A DNA stretch of 64,000 nucleotides from Puffinus mauretanicus (taxonomy: Eukaryota > Chordata > Aves > Procellariiformes > Procellariidae), in the NCBI GenBank assembly GCA_023333565.1, contig JAJKFH010002273.1, positions 1,612,001 to 1,676,000 of the forward strand, written 5' to 3'. A program made the position numbers and the translations under genes. This document shows positions 38,501-52,732 of the stretch, in pieces; the first letter of the stretch is position 1, and each line of letters opens with the position of its first letter. The notes beneath the pieces are model-generated. The model was given only the letters and a program-made list of their open reading frames with translations, made no database searches and was not told the DNA's origin.

Positions 38501-41500
38501 TCTTGCATAGTGAATTAGGAGTTGGATAAGCACAATTTTGGAACAACCTATCTTCTCAGACATGCAGTGCAGGGTATAGCGAGGGTCAGTTTCCAACCAA
38601 TGAAATCAAGCCATCCGTGACAGCCATGTGAGAGAATGGTATAGTCTGTATACTTTTGATGTTACTCAGTTTTGTAGTCTTTGTCTTCTGCTCCTTTAAC
38701 TGTGTCTTGTACATAAATCAGAATTGTGATTTCTTTAGTACTGTTAGACTGTTTCATGCTAGTATTGCATTAAAACTTGCTTGGCTAGCATTTTTGTGCG
38801 TTCTGAAATTTGCATATCCCCAGGCAAGATATTTATTTTTCATTCTGGGTTAGTTATATTGCCTCTTATCTAATTGCTTAACTGCCTTTACATTGAAGAT
38901 TAGACATATAAAGCAGTTAATGGTTTTAAAATCATATATAGAAGACTAATTTTACTATTTGCTTCTACAGTAGCATAATAGACATTAACAGTTTCTCATC
39001 TTAGAAATTAGGATATAATATAAGGCCAAGGATATAATGTAGGCCTAAAGATGTGCACGGGATGAACTTCCCTTTCTTTTGGAAGTAGGTAAAGGGGGAA
39101 AGAAATGGGGTTTTGATAGTGACCAGATGGACATGCTTTAAAGAGTGGCTTGGTTTTCAGTAAACACTAAAACTCAGATTTTTGTAATTCAGGATGTTCT
39201 GAGTTGTTGAAGTTGGGAACAGCCTAAATTTGGAGCCACTTAAAATCAGTAGTGCCTTTTGAAACCCTTGATTCTAGTGTTTAAATTAAATCGCATAAAG
39301 TGTTTGACTTTATCATCAGTTGCGAACGTTTATGGATCATTGTGGGTACTTAGCCCATCTGAAAATTGAGATTGTGGTGAACATTTTCTTAAGAGCCAAG
39401 TAACTGAAAAAAGCTGAATACCTTTGAATTTGCATGTGCATCTATAGCTCTGTGTAGGGTGAGAAGCCAATCAAAAATGTGTTTGAATATGTGTTCTTTT
39501 AGAATCATCTTGGCTTGTCACTTTTGTAATGCATTTTACTAACATCAGTGAAAAGCAGACTTTTCAACCTAGACGTCTCCTGTTGGCCAAATGAGACCAA
39601 GCATGTAAACCCAGGATAAGGATAGCAGCCCCCAAATCCAAAAATAGGTCGTGCCTGTATTTATGTGGTGAATGCATAATACAGGGTCATAAAATACGGA
39701 TTTTGGATCAAATGTTCAGCAATGATGTCACTACTCTTTTTTCTTCTTTTTGTTCTATCAAAACCTCTTGGCACCTGGTATTAAAATCGGCGCTTGCTCT
39801 AGCTTTGTGCTGGGAGATCTCTTGGATGCTAGGCAGGTTCAGAATTGGGATTTGCAAATTCTGAATGTTTCCCCCCTCACCTCCCACTCATAAAACAACT
39901 CTGTCCGTGCAACTTTCTTGTTTTGGAATGTAGCTGATGCCCTAGGTACAGCAGTTGACAGATACTTCACAATCAGTGTGTTTAATAGTAGGAGGTGATA
40001 AAGGAAAAAAAAAACCTAGTGTGAGGAAACAAGGAGGAAAGAAAACAAGGTGAGGGTAGTAACAAATTATTTTACTTTTTGCTACCCAAACCAGGAGTTA
40101 TCACTGGAGAGGGTAGAGTTCGGGACTATGATGCGGTAGCAGCAGAATGTAGGAGAGAGGATGTATATAATGAACAGGTTTAACAAAAGGGTGTCTGATG
40201 TAACAGTGGAATGGAACTTGCACTGTGCCACTGCTCAGGCATAAAAGTGATTGGCAGGAGGCCCCATGCAAGGAGTAAAATCCTGTCTCCAGCAACGTGG
40301 AAAATTATGGCTTCAACTGCAAAAGGAAGTAAAGCTTGGAAGGAATTAGCATATCTCTGGCACTGAGTGGCATCTGGAACTCAATGGCTGGGTTAAATCA
40401 TTCAGTAGTGATTAATGAGACTCATTGCTTAGGTTATACAGCCCTTAAAAATTAAAAGGAATAATTTAAAACTAGATGCAAAGCAGAAAGAAGGAACCAT
40501 TGCTACTATTTACCTCTTGAATACAGAAGGTGGAAGAAAGCCCTACCTTTTGATACAAGGAGAAATCTGTTAAGTGCTGCTGTTAAGTTTAGAAACTAAG
40601 AAACTAACTTTTGAACAATTGTTCTGAAGAACATTTTGTGACTTTTTAAATGTGTATGCAGAAATCGGAGCCTTGAAAAGGGAAGGAGTGTGCAGGATGG
40701 AGTTTTGCTGCTGGTGAGTACTTTGGTTCTTAGAAAACTTCAGAAAAATAATTATTTCTGTTTTCTCTTTCACTTGTGAGTGTTGATCTGTGTTGCCTGT
40801 AGGGAAAGAAAAATATTGAAACATATAAAGTGAAACAAGATTAGAGACATACAGAGTACTTACTTTAACTTTTCTTGAGCTTGATTCTGGCAGTTACTGA
40901 GCTGAATGGTAATGTAGCTTGGTATCATATCAGGAATAATGTTGGAAATGTTCAAAGGCTGTCATTCCGTAGGAGGATTATAGTACTGACATAAATACAC
41001 TTCTGTTTACTTCCAAGTTTTTAGTGGAAGGAAGTGTGTGTGCAAATGTTAATTTTTTTAAAACGTAAAAAGAAACAAACAGTGGCATCATTTATGATGC
41101 CATTGCTTAAAATGGTTGACCTCTCTGCAGCAAATTCATAGGGGTAGAAAATAAAAGGGAGCTAGGCCCTTGTAGAATAAGATGCTATCCCTCTGGGTTT
41201 ATCGCTGCAAATACTAAAATATAATTCAGCTTTAATCTCTGTGAGGTAGGGGCTGAGGTTCCCTAAACTGCATTGCTGAAAAATCTCTATTCACAACATT
41301 TTTGGCTTCTGGATTGCCAGTTTTCCCACTTTCCCACCAATGTCTGTCTTGGTTTTCTTTAAAAAGAATTTTTTTGGGGGGGAGGTTGGGGGGGGTGGTG
41401 CGTACAGCAGAAAGCAAGGAAGTAAGACTTTTTAAAGCTAAATGATTGCTTCTTTCCCATCAATCCATCCATCCATTTATATGGTAGCCATTACCATAAT

Positions 41501-43895
41501 GTGGAATGAGACTATTTAATTCCCTCCTACTCCCCCCCGCTCCCCACCCCCAATACTCCGTATCAGATGAGGATTTTTTTCCCTGCCTTTGCTGGGACAG
41601 CCAAGCTAGGAAGTTTGCCAGATTTAGGTTGACCCGGTGCTTTAACATTGTGACCAGAAGGAGTGAATGTTATTTATACAGGCGGCTTTTGGTTTTTTTT
41701 CTCTGACTATAAGGATTATTGATACTGTGGACATTTGATTTTGACTGATAACTATGATTTTTTTTTTGGGGGGGGAAATTATTATTTAAATGCCAATGAA
41801 GTCAATTGTTATTATTCTAAAAAGATTGGCTTAATGTCTGCACTCAGATTACCGGGTCTTCAGGGTTGATACTTCTGTCTTTGACAGGAATTTACATTTT
41901 ATTTTACGTCAATTTACAGAAAGACATTTACATTTTGTTTGCCTATTACCTTATTGCAGAAAGGAAAGCAACAACCTCACAGCTAAAAATTCATGGTGAC
42001 CTACAGTCCAGTAATAATTAGAATTAAACAGAGTTAGTCATTTAACTTGGTCATTTCATCACAATTCCTGTAGGCTTGCAGCTGATCATTTTGAATCTCA
42101 TAAAATGAAATTTTATTTTACTCACCTTACGCAGGTCAAGTAAAAAGCCACACCAAGTTAATTAATTCTTTTCTTTGCAATGAACTGAACGTGGCATTTG
42201 TTTTTGTTCTAGCAGTCATGAAATCACGGGGTGTTGGCGACAAGTCCATTATTGGCGCTGTGCACTGTGTTTCTGAGGGCTTTTACTCCACCCAACGCAT
42301 TATGTGTGCAGACTGTAACGTACTTGTTAAAACTTGTTTTAAAATGAGGATTCCTTTTTTTAAAAGCGGTAATAAAGAGAAAATAAAAATAGCTCCCTGT
42401 TCTTTATTAGCATAAATGAAAGAGAAACAGCAACTCATTCCTTTTGTGGCCTGAGGAAGAAAAATAAAACCTGGATGAATTCTCAGCCCCTTAAAGTCAA
42501 AGGAAGTTTAACTACTGATTTCAATTTTTACCTTGTCTTGCAAAGGCTCAAGTTGTGTGTCACTTTTCCACTACATGATATTACATAGAAAAGCTTAATA
42601 ATAGTGGGGAAAAAAAGATGATTAATAATGTCACTTCTAAACTTAAAAAGTGAGGGAAGTTTCAAGACTAATCAAATTCTGCAATTTAGGATCCGTTTTT
42701 GTCATTGTTTGCAAGGTTGGATTTATTGCATGTTGTGTTGGTGCTGTTGGTGTCTTTCCTGTGGTAGTCGGTCATTCCCCTGCTTCCTCAACACCCCAAC
42801 TGGTTTTGTTTTAGCTTCTTATTTTTATCTGCTTTGTTTGATTTTGTTTGTTTGTGTGTCTAATAGCTTTTTCAAAGCATTTTTGGCTTTGAATTTTCCT
42901 GTGCTGTATAATATCCTTTTTTCTGTGGCATTTAGCTGGGATTGTGAGAAGAGTATAACACATAAATCTAAGAGTTTGTTTTACATAGTTCTGGGTTTTT
43001 TTAGATAGGAAAAATACTCAACTATTGCTGTTGCTCAGGTTTGAAAATGAATACGGTCTGGTTCCTACTAGCACAGTATTTAAAGGGAGCCATAATATAT
43101 TATAAACAAAGTGTTAAGCACAGATCACTTCTTTAAAGAAAGAATGGTGCCATCCATTTAAAATGATAACAAGCTCATCAGCTTTTAGAACATGCCGTTT
43201 CCAAATCTCTACTTAATTTCATTTTTTTTCCCCCCAAAGTTTTAAAATACAGAAAAAATAAAGCCAGACTTTCCTCTGTGACTAGTTTTTTTTTTTTTTC
43301 CTAAAAGTACCAGGTGTCTGATCAATAGCATGTGCTGGGAAGCATGAATTCCATCTCTGAGGAGATTTTAAACATACTTATTTTCAGCTTTCATGAGCTA
43401 CAAGTTGTATGTCTTGTTTTGTTTTCCTTTTAAAGTGGGTCATGTTAGGTAGAGTTTTTCTATTTTGTTCCTGATTTAAGACACAGATACATACATATTT
43501 TTCTTCAGGCTTTTAAGGGCTCAAGTTTAAGTGGTAGATCATTATTCTACGCATCAAAAGTGAAGGGTGATTAACTCCGTCTGGGTGCATGCAGTGTAAT
43601 TTTAGAGGCTACAAATGTTGTTACAAGTCAGGTTAAGGTTTAAAGGTGAAAGTTTGGCTGAATGAGTTTTACAGCTTTAACTTAATGTACACAAACAAAG
43701 AAACTCTTGTTTTCTACCCATTTATGTCTAGTGAGCAAGTAGCTCGTGGTACAGAAAAGAAAATGTGAAGATTGTGCAGTTGGCCATAAAGTTAGAACTA
43801 CATACTTTTTATTTCAATTTAGAAGTCCCATTAAATAAACTGAATCTAATACAGCTTTTATTTAGGTTGTTCATCTTCTAAATGTAAAGTGAAAG

Positions 43896-43951
43896 GATAA
43901 TGGCTTTAAACTAAGTGATAATAATAACTGAATGATAATGGCTTTAAACTA
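43896..43951. repeat. Short direct duplication, 38-bp period
   Basis: GATAATGGCTTTAAACTA occurs at 43896-43913 and again, identically, at 43934-43951, with AT-rich sequence between. It is a small local duplication with no sign of function. Confidence 0.75.
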
Positions 43952-44769
43952 TTATAGCTTAACTTTTAACATTAATGTATTTTTGTAGATTTGCTCGTAT
44001 GCCATTAAATAATTTGAAGAACCTGTTGAGGTAAAACCCTAATAAAACTCCCGTGTTTAAGATTTCCTTTTAGATAGTTTTAAAGTTGCATTGGTAATTT
44101 GGCTTTTTACTCAATTCTCTGACTTACTGTATTCCTGAAAATTTAAGTTCAACAGTATGTGGGAAGAGAATGGGTGTTTTTTGAGTGACAGGGAAGTTAC
44201 GCAGAAAGGCTGTAACTTCTTTTAAAGATACCAGCCTGATTCACAACGTTAAAATTGTGAGTAATGAGACATGTAGGACCTGTCCTTGTCCCCTGTCTAT
44301 GCCCCTTCCTCCCTCTCCCCCCCCTTAAAGATTTCTTAAAGAACCAAGCAATTTGGAAGCTTTTTTGAATTTCTGTGATCGATTCCATTTACATCAGGTA
44401 AAAGCTAAATGGTGTGGATTTTTATAAGGCTGTGTACTAGTGCAAGAAGCTATTCAGCTGCGTCTGAAGAAGTGATAAAATCTGATAGCAATTCTGATTG
44501 CAAAAGCCAGGGCGTGTAAATGGAATAAAACAAAATGGAAGTGATTAACGAGAATAAAAATAAACAGCTTTTGGTCTTGGTAAATGATACCTTTAAAGCC
44601 CAGCAGCCTTGTCGGACATAATTAAAGTTGTAAGAACTGGGGTAAGGTGAGTGGGCTCTATTCTCTGAGGTCATGATGGAAATACAGAGGTCAGGGTTTT
44701 GCACTTAGTCTTATGTAAACAATGTCATGCCCTGGTAAGTATAAGAATTGATTTAACAAGGTTAAGCTA

Positions 44770-44846
44770 ATTTAAAAAAAAAAAACCACAAAGAAACCAC
44801 CCCCCAAAAAACCCAAACAAAAAAAAAACCCACCAAAAACCAAAGG
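44770..44846. repeat. A/C-rich low-complexity tract
   Basis: Runs of A broken by CC, CCACC and CCC blocks fill about 75 bp. It is a simple-sequence tract of the type frequent in bird introns. No element body is attached on either side. Confidence 0.7.
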
Positions 44847-47800
44847 TGCACTCATTTGATATCAGAATTTGAGTGCAGCCTCTATATCCTCATTTAACCA
44901 GTTAATGGGGAAAAGTGAAGAGAGAAAAGTGAGAAGTATGGGCTTCTATTTATGCTTGCTTGGGGATGCCCATTGCTATTGAGTGATTCTGTGGTGTCAG
45001 ACTTTGTACAATAACATCTCTGTAGCTTTCCCAGAGCCTGTTCCTTAAAATCTGCAGGTAGGCAGTTGTTCGTTTTTGCCTCCAGTTCAAAATGATATGC
45101 CTTCTTAGAACTTTTATTTCTAGTTATGTCTATTGAATATTATTTTCTTTGGCTGCAGAGCTTATGTGCTTATCCTTCTCACACTGTTGAATGGTGTTGT
45201 ATATCTTCCCAAGTATATTAAATCTCTATTGAGTTGCAGTGGTTGTAGGGTTTGGTTGGGTTTTTTCCCTCCATTAGTGGTTTGGATTATGTATTCAGAC
45301 CTACATTTATGCATGGTAGAAAAGAAATTCAAGGGTGTGGAGGTATCCTAGCCGTCCTCCCTTCTGAATTACACAAATTTTCTTTCTTTCTGCCTGCCTC
45401 ATCTCCGACTCTGTGTCGATCCTCCTTTCATCATGGTACATTGCCAGTCAGAAGGAACCACCAGCTCCAGACAGAACATGTCTCTGACTGTTAAAAGAAG
45501 GATGGCTGGCAAAACCCATAAGAATTCAATTGAAAACAGGGTTCTGTGACTTAGTCCAGCAAGCACAGGCACCACTCCCTCCCAGAAGTTTCAAGGGCAA
45601 TGGCTCAGGCTTTCACGCACTTTGTCTAGTCATCCAGCAGCTGTGAGCTGGCCGGAGCTGACCAGTTAGAAATTGCTGGTTGTGTAAGCTGTCACTTTGT
45701 TATCACTGCAGCGTAAGGAGGGCTGTAGGCCCTCGGAGAAGAGGAAGACTGGTGTTCAGCATAACAGTTAAGTATGCGGAAGAAACATACTGCAGTTCCT
45801 GGCTCCAACTGTCTTTAGGCAGCTCTTCCTTGGTGTGAAATGCTGCTTTAATGAAGGTCAGCTTTAACTGTTGTAAAGGAGTTGTAGTTCTAGTGAAATC
45901 AATGAGCCGGTGTTAATTTACTTCACTTGAGAATCTACCCAAGTAGATGAGCAACTGGCAAACTCAAAGGCAAGCACTTATCCCACAAGAAAAGCTCCAA
46001 TCAGTTAGGTGTTTTGTATTTGTTTTCTTCTCCCTCTCTTCTGAGGAAGATGTTAACATTCCTACATCCTGATTGTGTTTATTGCAAGTAGAATTTTATT
46101 CACAAATGAAAAGTTTGTAAACTGTTGCTGTTTTGGATATAAAGGGATAATAGGCACTTCAGCTTCTCGTCCCAGATCCTCTCTTTACTAATAAAATGAG
46201 CGGGTGATCTGAGCTCAGTTGAAGAATAGGTGAGATGACAAAACTGTCAGTCATCATTCAGTGTGACTGACATAATTAGCAGCTTCTAGGTGGAGGAGAC
46301 TGAAGGTTGCTTTTAGTGGAGACTGCTAATGCTTGCCCTGGCCCTTTGAGAGAATAGAGGCATCATATATCCCAGGGTTTTTGATATGTCTAGTGAAAAT
46401 GAAATAAACACTGTGTTTTGCCCCAAAACAGCTTACTTTGCTGTGTTATAGGTGCTGTTTACCTGGCACTCTTAGACAGCAGAAGGAACAGGATATGGAC
46501 TAGTTACACCTTTGGTGAGGCTCACAAGAATGCATGCTCTGTCCATTCAGAGAATTAAAGACAGACTTGCATCAGCCTGGTCCCTATAGATGCAAATGTA
46601 TGTTACAGAGGGCTGCAAGAGTGGTAACGCTTAAAATTTTCAGTCCTTCAAAAAACAGTGGTCTTACAGGTCAACTGAAAATTGTGGCCCTTTTAGCAAG
46701 CTAGATGACAAAGCTGGTGAATTCAAAAACCACCGGAGTAACTAAGCCATTAGAGTCTCCTAATCTAATGTTATCAAGTAATGGTGTTTGTAAGTCAGAG
46801 AGGAGTCAGATGCTTTTAGTACTGGACTGTGTACCACTTAAAAAGGATGTGCAAATAAGAGAAAAACTTTATATTGGAAGAGTGTGCAGTAAATGAGAAA
46901 GGAAAATGCCAACTGACTCTCTCTTCTCCCTCCCCTCCCCCCCCAACAATTCAGTGCTGCTCAGAGACTCTAAGACTGGACCCTTCCAACTGATGGGATG
47001 ATTTTGTTATCTAGATTTAATGTTGTTCTAAGTGTTTTTATAGGACTGGAGAAATTTATTTTGTTCAGCTTGAATTGCAACTCTTTACTGCCTGGTGCTT
47101 TGGTTCCTCCTGTAAGCAGATGTATTGAAGTTTCTTACCTGAGTTGTTCTGTGTACCAATGACTCTGCATTTATACTAAGTGCAACTATGTATAATGTTT
47201 ATACTCTTTAATGTGTATTTCCTATTTTTGTGATCAAATAGCTACAGGAATAAGGTGATATTTTACTTCTTAAACATTAAAAAATCATCAGGGAAGAACA
47301 AATGCAGTAAGCCAAAGAATTACTGTATGCAGAATGCTGCCCCTTGTCTCAGACCGAGGGTATGTGGAGCTTTGTTCCTTTCCCCCATCCACAGTAATTT
47401 CAAATGAAATGTTTAGCCTGTCATGTGTTCTGGGTATTTCCAAGTGGTGTCAAGTATCATCACATCATTTTTTTGGTGAGTGGTTGACAGTCCTAGGCTG
47501 AAGGCATCATTGCATCCTGGCTGATTGTGCAAGACTAGTTGCTGTTTCTAGCTGGGACTCACAAGAGAGTCTTTGAATCGTCAGACGTTTCACCTGCCAT
47601 TTGAATGATTTCAGGGGATGTAAAGGAAGACATAGTCAAATACAAAGAAAGATTTCTCAATATTTCGTTTTACCAGATCTGTAATGTGCTTTGTACGTGT
47701 AAGAAAACTGAGGATCATATGTGGTTTTGTGTTTAGGGTAACCTAAGCATGGTTTCTCCTCTTAAATTCTCAAGGGTTGCAAACAGAGATAAGTCAGGTC

Positions 47801-48277
47801 TCTATCACATTTGTCTGTGATGAGCAGGCATACTCCAGCACAGGTAGCTATTTTGTTCGGCACCGCCTTCACAGCATGGGAATTCTCTTGCCTTCTGTAT
47901 GTCAGCTGGACAGCAGCAGCAGTGTTCTGAAGGTCTGCCCTGAGCTGTGTGCCTGCTGATTAGGAAGTAATTTTCCAGGTCCAGGTCAGTGGGGATTTGA
48001 AGGCGCTTGTATGTCAGCAGTTTGAGAAGCAGTGTTTAACATAGCAAGCCTGATAGCAAGGGTGATGGAGATGGAGGGTTGGAGACCGATAGGTCCTCAG
48101 GGACATGTGGTCTCTGCTAATTGTTCAGAAACAAGCCTTGTATGCAGGACTTCCCCAGCAGTTCCTTCCTTCCTGAGTGGAGATTCCCTAGCATTGTGGG
48201 AGAGTGCAACAGAAAATGTCTTGGTTTGACTTGGTTGTGTGATGGCTCTGTCATTTAATGCTTTGCTTAGTTTCTTC

Positions 48278-48292
48278 TTTTTTTTTTTTTTT
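48278..48292. repeat. Poly-T run (15)
   Basis: An uninterrupted T run. Similar homopolymers are at 51513-51527 (T15) and 52323-52337 (A15). No adjoining retroelement was recognised. Confidence 0.8.
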
Positions 48293-49340
48293 AAAGACTA
48301 TCCAGACGTCTTGCTTGCCCTGCCCTGCTTATAGGGATTTATTTTAATTACAGCTTGAGTTAACTTTTCTTTGAACATGTTAAGGTATGTCTCTAAAATA
48401 CATATGTATTTTTTTTTTAAAGTCAGATATTATATAATGTATCTGGTATGTTTTGGAATGTGCATAGTTCCCTGGCAACTGTTAAGCAGAATTATGCCTT
48501 TACGTATATTGTAGTGTAGGAAATTATTATTTTACTCTTAAGTTACATACCGAGTTAATATTTTTTTAAATATGAAGTAATACCCTTGGGGATAAAGTAG
48601 GATCAAAAGCCATTTCTATTTAAGAAGTTAGGTTAAATACTGTCAGTGTTAATACTGCAATTTTGCTAATATTTGTATCCAGTGAAATAACTTGGCAGTC
48701 TGAGGGCTAATACCCAGTTTTGGGGCAGGTGTCAGACAGGACTCTTTCCTCCTAAACTTTGTTTCCTATGTCATTACAGACCAAGTCAGAATAGCAGAGT
48801 CAGAATTAAACTAAAGGAAACAATATTTCCACAATTTAGTTGTGAAAAGTGTCAGAAGGTGTGCTAGTGTGCACACACACCTGAAAGATTGCATGTAAAG
48901 CTTCTCAGTTTTCATGGATATGGCTCCGATCCAGAGATTAATGTATGTGGCTTGTAAGCATATATAGACTTAAAAATATTAAATAAGTGAGCAAAAATTC
49001 TGGGAAAAATATGAAAAGTAAATCAGAGTTTCTTTCTGAATTGAACCTGACTAGGGGGTCAGAATCTTTAAATAACTTCTTTTGGAAACTACATTTCAAC
49101 AGCCATTTGGTTCATGTATTCACCACTTCTTGTTAGTGTGTTAATGTGCAGGATATCAGCAGGTCTGTAATGTAAGGACTCTGTACGTTTTAATTAGCTG
49201 GAATCTAGACAGATTAAGGAAGCAGGATTTTTCTTCACTTTTGTTTCACATTGACTGAGTAAAGATGCTTTTATGGGCTCTTTTGGTTTGACCTAGTGTA
49301 AATGGCCACCTGTTTATGCAAGGGCATAGTCTAACTTCAG

Positions 49341-49407
49341 GTTGGTTTTGTGTTGTTTTTTGTGGCTGTGTTGTTTTGGGTTTTTTTTGTTTGTTTGTTT
49401 TGGTTTT
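49341..49407. repeat. T/G-rich low-complexity tract
   Basis: GTTTT and TTTG units, including (TTTG)3-4, span about 65 bp immediately before the TAATTA-rich patch described at 49425-49620. Confidence 0.7.
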
Positions 49408-49917
49408 TTAAATGGGATTAAGAAATCACTAATTAGGACTCCATGAAAGCCACGGAAGAGGATCACAGCACGCAACCATCAGAAGCAATAGCAGTCTGGG
49501 ATGTATTCAGCAGTTGAGCTAATTAATGCCTCTCTGCGTTAGGCTGTTGATACATTGGCCAGCTTTAATTATGTGCATTCAATAAAAAGTTGATGCTACT
49601 CAAGCTGTATTTGTTTTTTAACATGAAGGAAATTGATAGAGAGTCTGAAGAACAAGATCTATTAAAATAGCTACATATTGGCTTTTGAGATCATATTTTA
49701 CCTTTTTGGGTGCAGACTGCATTCAACAACATGAAGAGAAAATTATAGAGTGTGTCCCATATTATCTTGCCATCATAAGAAAGTGGTTTTAGTCTCACAG
49801 TTGAAGGAATGTTGTGTTAGGGATAAATATTTTATATATCCTTTAACAATGAAGCACTAGTTCTATTTGTTGTTTTTGTGTGTATGTATGTACATTTGAA
49901 TCTGTGACTCACTAGTG

Positions 49918-49939
49918 AAAAAAAAAAAAAAAAAAAAAT
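49918..49939. repeat. Poly-A run (22)
   Basis: The longest homopolymer in the window. It is preceded by ACTCACTAGTG and followed by TTGATAG; no retroposed sequence is recognisable upstream. Confidence 0.8.
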
Positions 49940-52692
49940 TGATAGAATTCTTTATTTGTCCTCAGTGCATTTATCTCCTATCATAGATTATTGAGAAGTA
50001 TTGGATATTCACTTCACTTAATCTTCCCTGCTGATGAGTATTATATGGAACTCTACTGACATTCGATTGTTAAGATGTTCCAAGTACTCTTCCTGTGATA
50101 AGGTTGAGTTACTTCAAGGTGTAGTTGCGAATGAGAGTTGGATTTGTTTGTCCATGATAGGAGTGCTAGCATGACGTTAGGTTTACAATAGGCAGAACTA
50201 TTGCTAACAGCAAAAATTATTGCTTGTTTTTTATGTATCAGTTTTTGTTACTACCTTATTATTTTGGAATTGTACAGGAAGTGTCAACATGTGCTTGAAA
50301 TGTGTTAGTATTAATCATATAACTTTTAGTATAATATTTGTGTTTTAAGTCTAGAACATTACATACTTTTCTAACATAATTTAAAAAAAAAGGCATTTTT
50401 CAATTTTAGGAGCGGCAGGAAGAGAAGAATTCTCTAGATTATATTTAGCAACACTTTTCCTCTCACTGAATTAAGATATCCTCAACACAGCGATAAAATC
50501 TCAACTATTTCGATTATATTTTTTCATCTTACTTTTTTCATTTTGAACAGTCTTAAGGAGTAAACCTTGTAAGCAGAAATTATATTAGTTTCTAAAGATA
50601 AGCTCTTTCTCTCCTTCCTTGCTTTCTAGGAAATGAAAACAATTTGTCATGGGAATAGACTTCAAAGTGAAGTCTGTAAATTCGATAAATAAAATCATGC
50701 AAAAATAATTAAGTACTTATTAGAACAATCAAGTTAGAGGCTCCATATGGCAAATGGTTTTGGTGCACTCATATTCCAGTGAGTGTCAGAATTGTGCAAG
50801 ACCTGAATTTGGGAATAGGTAACAGGACTAATCTAGTATAACATGAGTTTTCAATTCCAACAAAATTCAGGGTAGATAGCTGAAGTTTTATAGTATTTTA
50901 AACAGGTACATAAATAGCCAGTTGTTTGTTGACTGTCAGTTTCAAGTCCTTCATAAGTTTCAGCCTTCTCTGTATTGTATTGTTCTTTTATCATTGATTT
51001 TTTTGATACTTTAATACAGATGCTCATGACTCTGTCTTAGACAGCTTTCTTCATTATATTGTCTTTTCTTTTCTCCAGAGGCTTTTTGTACAAAGGAAAA
51101 AAATCCTACTGAATTATTTTGGTGTATTCTGAATATAAACATATATTGCTCTTAATACATTTAATAGCAGAGTTTACTAGATAATAAGGAATGTTTCTTG
51201 AAGAAAATATGTAATTATGTTGCTTAGTACTTCGGTGTAATTCTGTTCTAGTTACGGAGCGCTGAATTATTATTTATTGGATCATTAAATCCCCAAATCA
51301 AAGACAATTCATTGTCCTAAGTAAGGTAAAAGTGTCTATTTCTTCCTTCCAAAATCTTTGTCTTAGTCCAAATTCCTTCTCTGAGATAGGTGAAAGGATT
51401 AACTTGTTCTTCCAGATCACAAACTGCTGTATTTTATATTTAGGATACCTAGTTGCTTAGTTTGAAATAAATTCATCCTTGCATAACGTATTCATATTAG
51501 TCTGCCTTGATCTTTTTTTTTTTTTTTCCCCTAGCACATTCATCCTTCTCGTGTATAGCCAATAGTTTGACAATTTTCAGCAACTCCTTCTAGACAGACC
51601 TTTAATCCTCTACTACTGCCTGCTTCTGTCATTACAAATACAAGTTTAGGCATGCTAGGGGAGAGGGGAATGTTTTCTCTGAGACAATATTCATCCTTAA
51701 ACAAAAAATGAAGTGTCCTAGACTGTTATTAAAATAAGGAAGCTTATATAGAATTAGAAAAAAAATGTATTATCTTTCATGTGTGTATTTAAACAGCTTG
51801 TTATAATTTGGGAAGCTTCAGAGAGGAAAATACTGTTTTTAAAATGTATTTTCTGTTCCATTAGAATAGAAAATGCCATTTTAAAAATATGTAATGAAAA
51901 GCAATTCATTGCCCCTTCCATCCACACTTCTAAGAATTTTAGTTTGATTCCTTCTACATCTGTTGTTTAAGACACTAGTTGGAACATCGCTACGGTTATG
52001 CTACAGTTTCCTTAGGAAATGCCACTCTTCCCACTGCATCCACATGCTCTTCTCTTCTTTCTCCACCTTGTTTGAGTCTGCTGTGTGAACACAAGACCAC
52101 AGTGCCCCTGTTTATTCTCTTTCCATAAAGGAAGTGCTGGTTCACAGCATCAGACTCTGAGTGAATTTAAATTTTACATAACGTACTGGTTACAGAGCAG
52201 TATTGCTCTAGCCTTTTGTATAAGAAGAATGAAATGCCAGGAGCTGCCATTTTTTTGTCTCTGCCAGATTGTGGTACTACAGTAGAAGGCATTTTGTTTT
52301 TCAAGTAAGGACAGTTGACTCCAAAAAAAAAAAAAAAGTCTGGAATTAAGTTTTATAACTTAAATGATAATGATGAAAGTCAGAATGTAGTATTTTATGA
52401 ATTGTTTATAGCACTAGTCTTAAATACAGTATGACAAGTGGTTTCCACCTTTTTTGGATTAAGATAGTATGTAAATGCAAAAAAAATCCTGTATATTAAT
52501 ATATATACACACACCATTAAAATGAAATTTAATGGAAAATACTGTAAAGGTGATGGTGGTGCCACATTATCTATATGGTTCCATCGTACCAAACTATGAA
52601 CCTCTTAAAACAGCCTCATGTTGGGTGGTAGTGGCTTGCAGCTTAGGGTCCATCTTCAAGGGAAGACCAAAGATGGGCTTCTTTTCTAATGA

Positions 52693-52732
52693 CATATAGT
52701 AGTAGAAAGGATCTACTTTCTACTACTATATG
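52693..52732. repeat. Perfect 17-bp inverted repeat with 6-nt loop
   Basis: Left arm CATATAGTAGTAGAAAG (52693-52709) and right arm CTTTCTACTACTATATG (52716-52732) are exact reverse complements around the loop GATCTA. Pairing stops abruptly at both outer ends. The stem is too short for a typical microRNA precursor. Template switching during replication is the simplest origin; that is inference. Confidence 0.9.
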
